64,000 bases of DNA. It comes from Thermosipho sp. (in: thermotogales) (lineage in GTDB: Bacteria; Thermotogota; Thermotogae; Thermotogales; Fervidobacteriaceae). The stretch spans positions 343,948 to 407,947 of the forward strand of contig JACDOA010000002.1 of assembly GCA_017656335.1 (NCBI GenBank), in the 5' to 3' direction. The notes under the pieces are model-generated. The model saw nothing but the letters and a program-made list of their open reading frames with translations. It was not told the origin of the DNA and did not search any database. Numbering within the stretch: position 1 is the stretch's first letter; every line of letters begins with the position of its first letter. The position numbers were made by a program, and so were the translations under genes. Shown one piece after another: positions 28,597 to 37,435 of the stretch.

Positions 28597-30180
28597 ATGA
28601 GAAAAGTTGTTTTATTAATTTTAATTATTGTTTCTGTTTTGGCATTTTCTTTGAATATATTAGAAACAAAACAATTTAAAGATGGCACCGATGTAGTAGT
28701 TCAAGGAATAGTTACAGTTGAACCAGGTCCTTTTGACGTAAACATTATTTTTATACAAGATGAAACTGCTGGAATTAATGTATATTTAAGAGGCGGTTAT
28801 TTTGAGGATATAAAAAGGGGAGATTTAGTAGAAATCAGCGGATATTTGTGGACACACAGATTAAATCGAGAATTAGTTATTGATAACGATAAGGAAAAGT
28901 ATTATATAAAGGTAATATCTAGGGGAAATGAACTTCCAGAACCAAAGCAAATCAGTACAAAAGATATAAACAATGAAAAATTACAAGGGTTATTAGTAAA
29001 AGTGGAAGGCGATGTAGTAGAAATAGACAAGGGTGATAATAGAAAAATTTATATAGATGATGGTTCTGGAAAAGGTATGGTATTTATTAGAGGAAATACT
29101 GGGATTGATACAGCATATTTCAAAATTGGAATGCATTTGAAAGTTGTTGGTGTTTTAGGAAGGTATCAATCTGCTTTTGAACTTTGGCCAAGAGGAATGG
29201 AAGATATTGAGGCTGGAGATATCTTTCCGCCAGAGGTGAAATCAATCTTTTTGAAGGAAGATAAGGTTTATGTAGTATTTAACGAGTCTGTCGATGAAAA
29301 AAGTATTATAGATAATCAAACTGTAAAAATTTCTGGGAAAACAATTATCTCTCACGAACCATATTTTAATGATAGAGTATTTATATTTGAATTAAATTCT
29401 CCTCTGGAAAAAAGCGAAAAAATAATGGTAAGATTTGTTAGAGATAAAAAGAACAATAAAATGGGTTCAAAAATTTATACGTTAGATCCAGTTAAAGATA
29501 TTTATACAAAAAGAATATTGTTCGATGCTGGTCACGCACAACAAGCAGGTAACGCTGATTGGGTAATAGATGGGGCATATTCAGATTTTGCAGAAAGCCT
29601 TGAGGAAGGATTAGGCTGCCATGTTAAATCAACTAAAGAAAAATTAAGATATGAATTGTTGAGTTTATACAAAGTTTTTATAATACCAGAACCTAACAGA
29701 CCATTTGAAAATGAGGAAATTGAAGCAATAATAGAATTTGTTAAAGAGGGCGGAGGGTTATTTTTAATAGCAGATCATGGTGATTCCGACAGAAACGGTA
29801 ATGGTTGGGATTCACCAAAAATATTTAACACTTTTGCAGAAACTTTTGGGTTTAAATTTACAGGTGATAATATTCAAGAGGAACCCATTAAATATGTAAT
29901 TCCTCATGAAATTACAAATAATATTAAAGAAGTTGGAGTTTGGGCTGGAACTACAATTGAAATTTTAAATAACAATGTCCAAGTTTTACTTGAAAACAAA
30001 GATAAAAAACCATATATGGTATTGTCAAAATATGGTAAAGGTTATATTATAGCTATTGGAGATAGTTCACCATTCGATGATGGAACAGGAGATATAAACG
30101 ATACTTTACATGATGGATGGCACTGGGGGGATGATTCAAGATTGGCTATAAATACAGTTAAATTTTTAATAAATCATTGA
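28597..30180 (+). CDS. Secreted protein with two OB-fold-like modules, an Ig-like domain and a GATase-like domain
   Basis: The 527-residue product has a signal peptide (KVVLLILIIVSVLAFS). Residues about 30-110 (VVVQGIVTVEPG ... IFIQDETAGINVYLRGG ... GDLVEISGYLW) and 120-205 (LVKVEGDVVEI ... YIDDGSGKGMVFIRG ... GVLGRYQSAFELWPRG) match the OB-fold pattern seen in secreted nucleases such as YhcR. Residues 210-290 look like a Big_5/SbsA Ig-like domain, and 305-527 like a class I glutamine amidotransferase-like fold (LFDAGHAQ, GGGLFLIADHGD, YIIAIGDSSPFDDGTG). No catalytic triad was identified. Related OB modules recur at 60177-63406. Confidence 0.7.
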   Translation: MRKVVLLILIIVSVLAFSLNILETKQFKDGTDVVVQGIVTVEPGPFDVNIIFIQDETAGINVYLRGGYFEDIKRGDLVEISGYLWTHRLNRELVIDNDKEKYYIKVISRGNELPEPKQISTKDINNEKLQGLLVKVEGDVVEIDKGDNRKIYIDDGSGKGMVFIRGNTGIDTAYFKIGMHLKVVGVLGRYQSAFELWPRGMEDIEAGDIFPPEVKSIFLKEDKVYVVFNESVDEKSIIDNQTVKISGKTIISHEPYFNDRVFIFELNSPLEKSEKIMVRFVRDKKNNKMGSKIYTLDPVKDIYTKRILFDAGHAQQAGNADWVIDGAYSDFAESLEEGLGCHVKSTKEKLRYELLSLYKVFIIPEPNRPFENEEIEAIIEFVKEGGGLFLIADHGDSDRNGNGWDSPKIFNTFAETFGFKFTGDNIQEEPIKYVIPHEITNNIKEVGVWAGTTIEILNNNVQVLLENKDKKPYMVLSKYGKGYIIAIGDSSPFDDGTGDINDTLHDGWHWGDDSRLAINTVKFLINH

Positions 30181-30206
30181 AAAATTCTCTTATTGTGAGA
30201 TTTTTT
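30180..30206. terminator. Bidirectional terminator between two convergent genes
   Basis: AAAAATTCTC-TTATTGT-GAGATTTTTT forms a hairpin with A and T tracts on both sides. It overlaps the stop codon of the OB-fold gene and the 3' end of folA, serving both. Confidence 0.65.
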
Positions 30207-30684
30207 CATATACTAATACTATTGTTCCATTTTCATTTAAAATATTTGTTTTAATAAGCTTGAATTTTAAAAAAATGTTGGGATCTAATTTAATTGAATT
30301 ATTTAGAATAATCGGTTCGATAGTAATGTATAATTTTTCAATAAATGGTAGGAATTTTTCAAAAATGGATTTACCTCCAATAACTGCGGCATAGTGTATA
30401 TTCATTTTTTTCAGTTCATTAATTATATGTTCAGGTTCGCCTTTTAGGAATATTACATTGTCATAATTTTTGAGATTTTTGCTTGTTAAGACAATATTTA
30501 ATCTATTGGGAAGTGGTTTTCCTATGCTTTCGAAAGTTTTTCTTCCCATAATGATTGTTCCAATTTTAGTTGTTAATTCTTTAAAATGTTTTTTGTCTTC
30601 AAATGACCCCCAATTAATTGGGTCATATTCTTCAATTGACATTCCACCGAAAATGTCGGTTACAATTACCATAGATAAATGCAT
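30190..30684 (-). CDS. folA: Dihydrofolate reductase
   Basis: The enzyme reduces dihydrofolate to tetrahydrofolate. The 164-residue product has IIMGRKTFESIGKPLPNRLNIVLTS, VIGGKSIFEKFL and LYITIEPI, typical of the bacterial type. The N-terminus (MHLSMVIVTD) lacks the common alanine-rich start, but Thermotogales enzymes are divergent there. The ATG at 30684 follows GAAGGTGA; a longer in-frame start exists but would contain this site. Confidence 0.88.
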   Translation of the reverse strand: MHLSMVIVTDIFGGMSIEEYDPINWGSFEDKKHFKELTTKIGTIIMGRKTFESIGKPLPNRLNIVLTSKNLKNYDNVIFLKGEPEHIINELKKMNIHYAAVIGGKSIFEKFLPFIEKLYITIEPIILNNSIKLDPNIFLKFKLIKTNILNENGTIVLVYEKISQ

Positions 30685-30783
30685 TTTTTTCACCTTCTTA
30701 TCTTTAATTATAACATATGAAAACATATGATTTTGAAAATGTTATATAATATATATGTAAAATAAATTCAAAGAGGTGGGATT

Positions 30784-31257
30784 ATGCCAGATCTTCTTGT
30801 TAAGTTATACAATCTTGAGAAATTGGATATATCATTAAAACTTCCAGAAGAAATATTAATTAAAAGGCCAATTGGTCCAGAAAAAAAGACCATAGTAGAA
30901 TGGGTGGAAAAAAATTTTGGAAAACTATGGGCCAGCGAATGTGATGTTTCATTTTCTAACAAACCTATTTCATGTTTTGTTGCGTATGAAAAAGTAACAA
31001 AGGAAATAGTAGGATTTGCCTGCTACGATACTACAGCAAGAGGATTTTTCGGTCCTACAGGAGTTCTAGAAAAATTTAGAGGTAAAGGTATAGGAAAGGC
31101 ATTATTGGTTTATTGCTTAAAAGATATGCTGAATGTGGGTTATGCATACGCAATAATTGGAGATGCTGGACCAGTGGAATATTACAAAAAAACTGTAGGA
31201 GCTGAAGTAATTGAAGATTCATCCCCTGGAATTTATAAAGATTTACTTCAAAAATAG
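30784..31257 (+). CDS. GNAT family N-acetyltransferase
   Basis: The 157-residue product has the acetyl-CoA loop FRGKGIGKALLVYCLKDML with the preceding beta-strands GFACYDTTARGFFGPTGV and a downstream YAYAIIGDAGPVEYYKKTVGAEVIE that is typical of the family. The substrate is unknown. AAGAGGTGG precedes the ATG and a TATAAT box lies about 35 bases upstream. It is a single-gene unit between two opposite-strand genes. Confidence 0.85.
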   Translation: MPDLLVKLYNLEKLDISLKLPEEILIKRPIGPEKKTIVEWVEKNFGKLWASECDVSFSNKPISCFVAYEKVTKEIVGFACYDTTARGFFGPTGVLEKFRGKGIGKALLVYCLKDMLNVGYAYAIIGDAGPVEYYKKTVGAEVIEDSSPGIYKDLLQK

Positions 31258-31358
31258 CAAAGAAATTGTTTAATAAATTTGTTTATGATTATAACCAAAT
31301 CAAAAACAGATTAAAATCTTCTTGTTGATTATTAGTAGATGATTTTTCAAATAATTTT

Positions 31359-32216
31359 TTACATTAAAGTAAGGTATTTAGAATTATCATCTGGAAAAAT
31401 TGTGACAACTTTATTTAAATTGTATTTTTCTTTAATTTTAAGAGCAGCATAGGCATTTGCAGCTGATGAAATACCAGCGGATATTCCTAATTTTGTATTT
31501 AAGTATTGAAACATGTTTATAGCTTCGTCATCACTTACGGTAATAATTTCATCGATAATAGAAACATCCAAAATTTTTGGAATAAATCCTGGCCCAATTC
31601 CTTGTATTTTATGTTTTCCTGGATTCCCTCCAGATAGAACAGGTGAATTTGAAGGTTCAACTGCAACAATTTTTACATTTTCTTTAAAAAATTTTTTTAA
31701 GATGCGTCCAACTCCTGTTATTGTTCCACCCGTTCCTACTCCGGCTACAAATGCATCAATTTCAAAATTCATTTGAGATAGAATTTCCGGTCCAGTTGTT
31801 AATTCATGAGATAAAGGATTGTTAAAGTTTTCAAATTGATTAGGCATGTAAGCTGTTTTTGTTTTCTTAATTTCTAAAGCTTTTTCAATAGCACCTTTCA
31901 TTCCTTTTTCACCGGGCGTTAGTATAACATCTGCCCCAAAAGACTTCATAATAGCTATTCTTTCTTTAGACATTGTTTCCGGCATAGTAAGAATAACATT
32001 AAGGCCTAATTTTTTCCCTATCCAAGATAACGCAATACCAGTATTTCCACTTGTTGGTTCAACTAAGATGTTGTTTTTTAGTTTATTTTCCATAAGTGCT
32101 GCTTTCATCATAAAAAAAGCCGCTCTGTCTTTTACGCTTCCCCCGGGGTTGCTTCTCTCTACTTTTACAAAAATGCCAAGTTTTTCTATAAACATCAAAG
32201 GTGTTTTTCCAATCAT
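31359..32216 (-). CDS. cysK: Cysteine synthase (O-acetylserine sulfhydrylase)
   Basis: The enzyme makes cysteine from O-acetylserine and sulfide using PLP. The 285-residue product has the PLP lysine Lys29 in NPGGSVKDRAAFF, EPTSGNTGIALSW, the glycine loop GVGTGGTITGVG, and GISAGISSAANAYAA. It is a little shorter than typical CysK (about 305). The ATG at 32216 follows AAGGTGG and lies just 15 bases after cysE, so both form an operon that feeds one pathway. Confidence 0.92.
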   Translation of the reverse strand: MIGKTPLMFIEKLGIFVKVERSNPGGSVKDRAAFFMMKAALMENKLKNNILVEPTSGNTGIALSWIGKKLGLNVILTMPETMSKERIAIMKSFGADVILTPGEKGMKGAIEKALEIKKTKTAYMPNQFENFNNPLSHELTTGPEILSQMNFEIDAFVAGVGTGGTITGVGRILKKFFKENVKIVAVEPSNSPVLSGGNPGKHKIQGIGPGFIPKILDVSIIDEIITVSDDEAINMFQYLNTKLGISAGISSAANAYAALKIKEKYNLNKVVTIFPDDNSKYLTLM

Positions 32217-32230
32217 TTTACCACCTTCTT

Positions 32231-32803
32231 TCAAATAGATTTTATTTTAGGATTTTCATTGTTTATTATTTCCACTATTTTTGCAGGGATTCCTATAGCC
32301 TTTGTATTTGGAGGAACATTTTTTAAGACTACTGAATTTGCCCCAATTTGTGAGTTGTCTCCAATTCTAATTGGGCCTAAAACTTTTGCACCAGAACCTA
32401 TTAAAACATTTTTACCAATATCTGGATGTCTTTTTCCTTTTTGAATATTTCTAGATCCAAGAGTTACTCCATGATAGATTAAAGTTCCGCTACCAATAGT
32501 TGTAGTTGAACCAATAACCGTTCCTATTCCATGGTCAATAACTACACCAGGTTCAATTTTAGCAGCAGGATTAATGTCGATAGCGAAAAGTATTCTTGAA
32601 AAAAAATGAAGTAAAAAGGCAAGAAATTTTAAATTATGAGAATAGAAAAGATGAGACCATCGATATAGTATTAAAGATAAAAAACCGGCATGAAAGATTA
32701 ATTGCCATTTACTTTCGATAGAAGGATCTTTTTCTAAGTATTCTTTTTTGTCTAATTTTATTGCCCTATGTAATTTAGATAAGTCTTTAAAAAAAGTACA
32801 CAC
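32231..32803 (-). CDS. cysE: Serine O-acetyltransferase
   Basis: The enzyme acetylates serine, the first step of cysteine synthesis. The 190-residue product has an N-terminal helical region and a left-handed beta-helix with repeated hexapeptides (AAKIEPGVVIDHGIGTVIGSTTTIGSGTLIYHGVTLG ... VLIGSGAKVLGPIRIGDNSQIGANSVVLKNVPPNT). The product ends at GIPAKIVEIINNENPKIKSI. The start is uncertain: GTG 32803 has GAGGTGA ten bases upstream, while GTG 32818 is part of that site. It lies before cysK. Confidence 0.9.
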   Translation of the reverse strand: MCTFFKDLSKLHRAIKLDKKEYLEKDPSIESKWQLIFHAGFLSLILYRWSHLFYSHNLKFLAFLLHFFSRILFAIDINPAAKIEPGVVIDHGIGTVIGSTTTIGSGTLIYHGVTLGSRNIQKGKRHPDIGKNVLIGSGAKVLGPIRIGDNSQIGANSVVLKNVPPNTKAIGIPAKIVEIINNENPKIKSI

Positions 32804-32889
32804 CCCATAAAAGATCACCTCTACTTAGTCATTACTAATTTAGTATAGCATAACTAATATTCAAAGTCAATTTTTTAAAGTAAAAAAAT

Positions 32890-32895
32890 GATATA
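32890..32895 (+). promoter_or_regulatory. -10 box upstream of the GAF-GGDEF gene
   Basis: TATAAT lies 27 bases before the ATG, in the 118-base divergent spacer between cysE and the diguanylate cyclase. No good -35 box was identified. Confidence 0.4.
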
Positions 32896-32921
32896 ATTAT
32901 TTTAGGGAGGTATTTAATACT

Positions 32922-33998
32922 ATGCTTTTGTACGTATTAGTTTTACTCATTATTGTGTTATTAATCTTTTTGTTTAAACAATTTATCATGATGAATTACT
33001 TAAAAAAGATTAATAAAAAAATAGGATCTCATGAAAAGAATGAAATTTTAGGACAAGTTTTAATATCTAAAATCTATAAATTTGTTATTGAAAAGTTTGA
33101 TCAAAAAAATAATGATAAACAAGTTTTAAGTGATTTACTCCAAATTATATCAGAATTTTTTGAAGCAGATGAATGGTCTCTTTTGTTGACACCGGAAGAT
33201 AAAAAGTGGACTTTTTTAGCTTGGTCATTTAAAATGGACAAAAAGCCTCTTGATGAAATGGCTTTATTTTTGCAAAAAGAAAAACCTGAAACTGTGAAAA
33301 GAATATTAAAAACAAAAGAAATGTTTTATATTAAAGATACCTTACATTTTAAAGATTGGAGAGAAGTCAAAGAATTTCAAACATTATCATGGATAGGTAT
33401 TCCTATAATATTAGACGGAAATGTTTATGGAATTTTAAATTTAGATTTTTACAAAAAAATCAAAAAACTTAGTAGAGCGGAGAAAAAATTAATAAATTTA
33501 ATTTCAAAAGAGATTCCACTGGTTATTAATCACATTTTTAATTTGAGAGATTTAGTTCTAGATTCATATAAAGATATTTTAACGGAGGTATACAATAGGA
33601 AAATCTTAAATGAAAAAAGTTTAAGAGGATACAAAATTTTTTTCTTTATTGACATTAATGAATTTAAGAGAATCAATGATAATTATGGACATTTAGTAGG
33701 AGATGAAATTTTAAAAATAACTGCCAAAAGATTAAAAAATATTTTTAAAGAAGATGATATTATAGTAAGATATGGAGGAGATGAATTTCTGATTTGTTTA
33801 AAAGAGAGAAACAATCTTTCTATTGAGGATATAAAAGAAAGAATTAAAAAAACTTTATTCCGGGATATTAAAATCGAAGATCTAATAATAAAAATATCTG
33901 TTTCTGTTGGTGAATTTTTGAAGGATGGGGATGAATCCTTAAATGCAATTATCGAGAAAACTGACGAATTAATGTATAAAGATAAAAGGAAAATTTAA
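32922..33998 (+). CDS. Diguanylate cyclase with a GAF-like sensor domain
   Basis: The product makes cyclic di-GMP from two GTP. The 358-residue protein has one N-terminal membrane helix (LLYVLVLLIIVLLIFLF), a GAF-like region (about residues 60-200) and a GGDEF domain with residues 285-289 intact (VRYGGDEFLICL). The usual inhibitory RxxD motif five residues ahead reads KEDD, so product feedback inhibition is probably weak or absent. AGGGAGG lies before the ATG. Confidence 0.88.
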   Translation: MLLYVLVLLIIVLLIFLFKQFIMMNYLKKINKKIGSHEKNEILGQVLISKIYKFVIEKFDQKNNDKQVLSDLLQIISEFFEADEWSLLLTPEDKKWTFLAWSFKMDKKPLDEMALFLQKEKPETVKRILKTKEMFYIKDTLHFKDWREVKEFQTLSWIGIPIILDGNVYGILNLDFYKKIKKLSRAEKKLINLISKEIPLVINHIFNLRDLVLDSYKDILTEVYNRKILNEKSLRGYKIFFFIDINEFKRINDNYGHLVGDEILKITAKRLKNIFKEDDIIVRYGGDEFLICLKERNNLSIEDIKERIKKTLFRDIKIEDLIIKISVSVGEFLKDGDESLNAIIEKTDELMYKDKRKI

Positions 33999-34030
33999 AC
34001 TATCGTTTACTTATATTTTAGTTTAAATGC

Positions 34031-34059
34031 TTGACATTGAACATACAATATGATATTAT
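34031..34059 (+). promoter_or_regulatory. Promoter of the tRNA-Lys/Leu/Gly cluster
   Basis: TTGACA and TATTAT are separated by 17 bases. The first tRNA begins 27 bases after the -10 box. Confidence 0.75.
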
Positions 34060-34085
34060 TTTAATCGGCTCATGAAGCCTGGGAT

Positions 34086-34161
34086 GACCTGGTAGCTCAG
34101 CAGGTAGAGCACCTGACTTTTAATCAGGGGGCCGCGGGTTCGAATCCCGCCCGGGTCACCA
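34086..34161 (+). tRNA. tRNA-Lys (anticodon TTT)
   Basis: The acceptor stem GACCTGG pairs with CCGGGTC, the D-arm contains GCTC, the anticodon loop is CTTTTAA with anticodon TTT, and the T-arm holds GGTTCGAATCC. CCA is encoded. Confidence 0.96.
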
Positions 34162-34166
34162 GAGGG

Positions 34167-34253
<87 letters not shown>

Positions 34254-34266
34254 AAAACAGTGGAAT

Positions 34267-34341
34267 GCGGGTGTAGCTCAGCGGTAGAGCGCCTGCTTGC
34301 CAAGCAGGAGGTCGCGGGTTCAAATCCCGTCGCCCGCTCCA
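34267..34341 (+). tRNA. tRNA-Gly (anticodon GCC)
   Basis: The acceptor GCGGGTG pairs with CGCCCGC, the anticodon loop is TTGCCAA, the T-arm has GGTTCAAATCC, and CCA is encoded. It is the last tRNA of this cluster. Confidence 0.96.
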
Positions 34342-34368
34342 GTATTTGAAAATATTCATAAAAAAAAT

Positions 34369-34393
34369 AGCTCCTTAAAAAGGAGCTTTTTTG
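34369..34393 (+). terminator. Terminator after the tRNA cluster
   Basis: AGCTCCTT-AAA-AAGGAGCT is followed by TTTTTTG. Confidence 0.85.
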
Positions 34394-34404
34394 TTGAACA
34401 ATTT

Positions 34405-34440
34405 AAAATAAAGTGGCTCAAATGAGCCACTTTATTTTTT
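34405..34440. terminator. Bidirectional terminator, mainly for rplA
   Basis: AAAGTGGCTCA and TGAGCCACTTT form a hairpin flanked by T runs on both sides. On the minus strand it overlaps the end of rplA and closes the rplK-rplA operon. Confidence 0.8.
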
Positions 34441-35139
34441 TTCTTCTGCAATTGATGAAGGTTCAACCTTTATACCAGGACCCATGGTGGTAGAAAGAAC
34501 TACTTTTTTAATGAAGTTTCCTTTTACACCAGCAGGTCTAAGGTTTAAAATTTGTTCGTATGCAGATTTTAGATTTTCTTTAAGCTTATCATTTTCAAAT
34601 GATACTTTTCCGATAGGAATATGCAAATTTCCGGTTTTATCAGTTCTTACCTCGAGTCTTCCTTTTTTGAATTCTTTTACAGCATCAGCCACATTTTCAG
34701 TAACTGTTCCAGCTTTTGGATTTGGCATTAAACCACGTGGTCCCAATATTCTACCAAGTTTACCAATTACTTTCATCATATCTGGAGTAGCAATTGCAAC
34801 GTCAAAATCTAAGAAATTTTCTTTCTGTATTTTTTCTGCAAGTTCTTCTGCTCCAACATAATCTGCTCCCGCTTCTTTAGCTTGCTCAGCTTTTTCTCCC
34901 TTTGCAAAAACTAAAACTTTAACTTCTTTACCAGTTCCATGTGGAAGTGATATAGTACTTCTAATTTGTTGATCGGATTTTCTGTAGTCTATATTTGTTT
35001 TAATATGTAATTCGACAGTTTCATTAAACCTTGCCGTTGCTACTTTTTTAGCTAAATCAACTGCTTCATCCACATTGTAGAGTTTATTTCTGTCTACTAA
35101 TTTCCTTACCTCATTGTACCTCTTGGAGTGCTTCGGCAT
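34432..35139 (-). CDS. rplA: 50S ribosomal protein L1
   Basis: L1 forms the mobile L1 stalk and often represses its own mRNA. The 235-residue product has [82 protein letters not shown] and the final [27 protein letters not shown] lies upstream of the ATG. Unlike most bacteria, rplJ-rplL do not follow: a terminator closes the operon. Confidence 0.97.
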   Translation of the reverse strand: MPKHSKRYNEVRKLVDRNKLYNVDEAVDLAKKVATARFNETVELHIKTNIDYRKSDQQIRSTISLPHGTGKEVKVLVFAKGEKAEQAKEAGADYVGAEELAEKIQKENFLDFDVAIATPDMMKVIGKLGRILGPRGLMPNPKAGTVTENVADAVKEFKKGRLEVRTDKTGNLHIPIGKVSFENDKLKENLKSAYEQILNLRPAGVKGNFIKKVVLSTTMGPGIKVEPSSIAEEKK

Positions 35140-35173
35140 TTTGCCTCCTCCTTCCTCATTTAATTAATAATTT

Positions 35174-35599
35174 TTAATCTACAACTTCTATACCCATACT
35201 TTTAGCAGTTCCCTCAATAATCTTAATTGCAGCTTCAATATCATTTGCATTTAAATCTTCTTTCTTGATTTCTGCGATTTCTTTAAGTTGTTCTCTTGTA
35301 ACTTTACCAACAAATTTCCTTTTTGGTTCAGAAGAACCAGAATTAATTTTTGCTGCTTTTTTCAATAAGAAAGAAGCAGGTGGAGTTTTCGTAATAAAAG
35401 TAAATGACCTGTCTTCGTATACTGTAACAATAACAGGGATGAGCATACCAGCTTTGTCAGCAGTCTCAGCGTTAAACCTTTTACAAAATTCCATCAAATT
35501 AACACCACGTTGACCTAAAGCAGGTCCTACTGGTGGTGCAGGTGTAGCCTTTCCGGCCTCAAGTTGCAGTCTTACCTGTGCAACAACTTTTTTTGCCAT
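35174..35599 (-). CDS. rplK: 50S ribosomal protein L11
   Basis: L11 is at the GTPase-associated centre of the large subunit. The 141-residue product begins [39 protein letters not shown] and has [21 protein letters not shown] and the ending [25 protein letters not shown] lies before the ATG. It is 34 bases ahead of rplA. Confidence 0.97.
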   Translation of the reverse strand: MAKKVVAQVRLQLEAGKATPAPPVGPALGQRGVNLMEFCKRFNAETADKAGMLIPVIVTVYEDRSFTFITKTPPASFLLKKAAKINSGSSEPKRKFVGKVTREQLKEIAEIKKEDLNANDIEAAIKIIEGTAKSMGIEVVD

Positions 35600-35651
35600 A
35601 ATTTAACCTCCTTTATGTGGTTATAGGGTTAACCCTCCCACGGATTGCACG

Positions 35652-36722
35652 TCAATTTATTTTTTCAACTTCTGTTGTATGAACAGTAACAGGTGTTTCC
35701 CTTCCAAAAATGGTAACAGCAACTTTTAATTCATTGTGTTCAGGATTAATTTCTTTAACATTTCCAACAAATCCTTCAAATGGGCCAGAAATAATTTTCA
35801 CAACATCTCCAACCTCATAATCAAATTCGATTTTAACTGGTTGAGCTTTTTCAAGTTTAGGAGTTTCTTCAATTCCAGCAAGCCTTAGAAGTACTCTAAC
35901 TTCATTATCACTTATTGGAATTGGTCTGCCTCCGGATGAAACAAAGTCTATTATTCCTGGTACAGTTCTTACGAAATGCCAGAATTCATCATTCATAACC
36001 ATTTCAACAAAAAGATAACCTGGAAATAATTTCCTGACTTTAACTTTTTGAATTCTAATTTCTTTTTTTGTTGGAAAATCAATAATTTCAATTCTACCAG
36101 AACTTTTGGCAATAATTTTTTTAGGTTCTGCTAATATTTGTCCCGCTTTTACCTGATTTCCTTTTTTAACAAGCTCAGTATTAATAGCTTCATATGGAAC
36201 AGCATATACATCTGTTTCTTTTGTGTTGTTTTCTATAACAATTCTTTTCATTCGTTCTGCTTGAATGATTTTTCCATCTATTTCACAGATTATCTCACCA
36301 TCAGCAGATAAGGGCATTCCTTGTTTTACATATCCACCAACTTTTAAGCCTGTAATTGGTTTGTTTTTCTGGGGAATCACATAGGTTTTAGTAAATTTCT
36401 TATCAGCAGTTTCAATGACAATTTTTTTTGCATTTCTAACATCTACAATTTTTCCATCTTTTCTCACTCTTACTGCAGGTTCTTCTGCCAGAATATCTCC
36501 TTTTTTAACTTGATTTCCATTTGAAACGAAAAATTTAGCATTTAAAGAGACAATATGTCTTTCTACTGATTTGGCAGAAGCATCAATTACAACTTCTTCG
36601 GGTAAAAGTACTCTTGAAATCAAATGATCATAACCTTGAGCTTTCACTTTTGCCTCAAGGTTTTCTTTTGCAGCGGCTTCGTAGCCAGCTAATGTTTGTA
36701 ATATATACCATCTTTTTTTCAT
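35652..36722 (-). CDS. nusG: Transcription factor NusG with a Thermotogales-type insertion
   Basis: NusG binds RNA polymerase and affects pausing, termination and coupling. The 356-residue product is about twice the usual length. It starts with the NGN domain (KKRWYILQTLAGYEAAAKENLEAKV), then a roughly 170-residue insertion (about residues 47-215) made of repeated beta-rich segments with KKGDILAEEPAV, VKQGMPLSADGEI and VKAGQILAEPK. The NGN domain resumes at RKLFPGYLFVEMVMNDEFWHFVRTVPGI, and the C-terminal KOW has FDYEVGDVVKIISGPFEGFVGNVKEI. This insert is known in Thermotogales NusG. Confidence 0.95.
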   Translation of the reverse strand: MKKRWYILQTLAGYEAAAKENLEAKVKAQGYDHLISRVLLPEEVVIDASAKSVERHIVSLNAKFFVSNGNQVKKGDILAEEPAVRVRKDGKIVDVRNAKKIVIETADKKFTKTYVIPQKNKPITGLKVGGYVKQGMPLSADGEIICEIDGKIIQAERMKRIVIENNTKETDVYAVPYEAINTELVKKGNQVKAGQILAEPKKIIAKSSGRIEIIDFPTKKEIRIQKVKVRKLFPGYLFVEMVMNDEFWHFVRTVPGIIDFVSSGGRPIPISDNEVRVLLRLAGIEETPKLEKAQPVKIEFDYEVGDVVKIISGPFEGFVGNVKEINPEHNELKVAVTIFGRETPVTVHTTEVEKIN

Positions 36723-36739
36723 TATACCACCTCAAAAAA

Positions 36740-36928
36740 TTAGAAAAGCTTAAACAAATTGCTTATTACACCAGAGAAAATTAAATCAAGGACAAAAAAG
36801 TAAACACCTGTGGAAAGCAAAATAATTAAGACAACACCAGTAGCTCCTAATAGCTCCTTCCTATTAGGCCAATGTGTCTTTTTGATCTCGGTTCTTACTT
36901 CTCTAAAGAACTTTCTTAATTTTTCCAC
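36740..36928 (-). CDS. secE: Protein translocase subunit SecE
   Basis: SecE braces SecY in the inner membrane. The 62-residue product is the short single-helix form, with FREVRTEIKKTHWPNRKELLGATGVVLIILLSTGVYF; the TxWPxxxE motif is diagnostic. I set the start at GTG 36928 because an earlier in-frame start would run into the tRNA-Trp gene at 36956-37031. It lies directly ahead of nusG. Confidence 0.92.
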   Translation of the reverse strand: MEKLRKFFREVRTEIKKTHWPNRKELLGATGVVLIILLSTGVYFFVLDLIFSGVISNLFKLF

Positions 36929-36955
36929 TTGAATCGCCCCCGTAAAAAAATTTTT

Positions 36956-37031
36956 TGGCAGGGGCGGCAGGACTCGAACCCGCAACACCCGATTTTGGAG
37001 ACCGGTGCTCTACCAATTGAGCTACGCCCCT
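36956..37031 (-). tRNA. tRNA-Trp (anticodon CCA)
   Basis: Read on the minus strand, AGGGGCG pairs with CGCCCCT, the anticodon loop is CTCCAAA, the T-arm holds GGTTCGAGTCC, and CCA is encoded. It lies between rpmG and secE. Confidence 0.96.
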
Positions 37032-37042
37032 GCGAAATAAAA

Positions 37043-37192
37043 TTAGGCTTTTGTTTCTACGTGATTAGTGTGTTTATTGCATTTTGGACAATATTTTCTT
37101 AATTGAAGTTTTTCCTTTTTGTTTTTTTCGCGTGTCGTGTAATAGTTTTTATTACCGCATTCTGAGCATTTAAGAGCGACTTGAATTCTCAT
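37043..37192 (-). CDS. rpmG: 50S ribosomal protein L33
   Basis: The 49-residue product starts [19 protein letters not shown] and ends [17 protein letters not shown]. Two CxxC pairs (CSEC, CPKC) would bind zinc. GGAGGGA lies upstream of the ATG. It is encoded between two tRNAs in the order tRNA-Tyr, rpmG, tRNA-Trp, which is common in this part of the bacteria. Confidence 0.95.
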   Translation of the reverse strand: MRIQVALKCSECGNKNYYTTREKNKKEKLQLRKYCPKCNKHTNHVETKA

Positions 37193-37218
37193 AATCTTCC
37201 CTCCTATTAAAAAAAATC

Positions 37219-37305
37219 TGGTGGTGAGGGAAGGATTCGAACCTTCGAAGGCATTCTGCCAGCGGATTTACAGTCCGCCCCCTTTGGCCACTCGGGCACC
37301 TCACC
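37219..37305 (-). tRNA. tRNA-Tyr (anticodon GTA)
   Basis: An 87-base tRNA with a long variable arm. On the minus strand GGTGAGG pairs with CCTCACC, the anticodon loop is CTGTAAA, and CCA is encoded. Confidence 0.96.
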
Positions 37306-37316
37306 ACCTCTAATCT

Positions 37317-37392
37317 TGGAGCCAGCGGAGGGACTCGAACCCTCAACCTATTGATTACAAATCAATCGCTCTCCCGGTTGAGCTACGCTGGC
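37317..37392 (-). tRNA. tRNA-Thr (anticodon TGT)
   Basis: On the minus strand GCCAGCG pairs with CGCTGGC, the anticodon loop is TTTGTAA, the T-arm holds GGTTCGAGTCC, and CCA is encoded. It is the first gene of the tRNA/rpmG/secE/nusG/rplKA unit. Confidence 0.96.
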
Positions 37393-37406
37393 TCGCTGCG
37401 GTATCA

Positions 37407-37435
37407 ATTATACACTATGTCAAAGAACGTGTCAA
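37407..37435 (-). promoter_or_regulatory. Promoter of the tRNA-Thr to rplA unit
   Basis: On the minus strand TTGACA (37430-37435) and TATAAT (37407-37412) are separated by 17 bases. It is a consensus promoter. The -35 box slightly overlaps the rpsR stop region. Confidence 0.85.
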
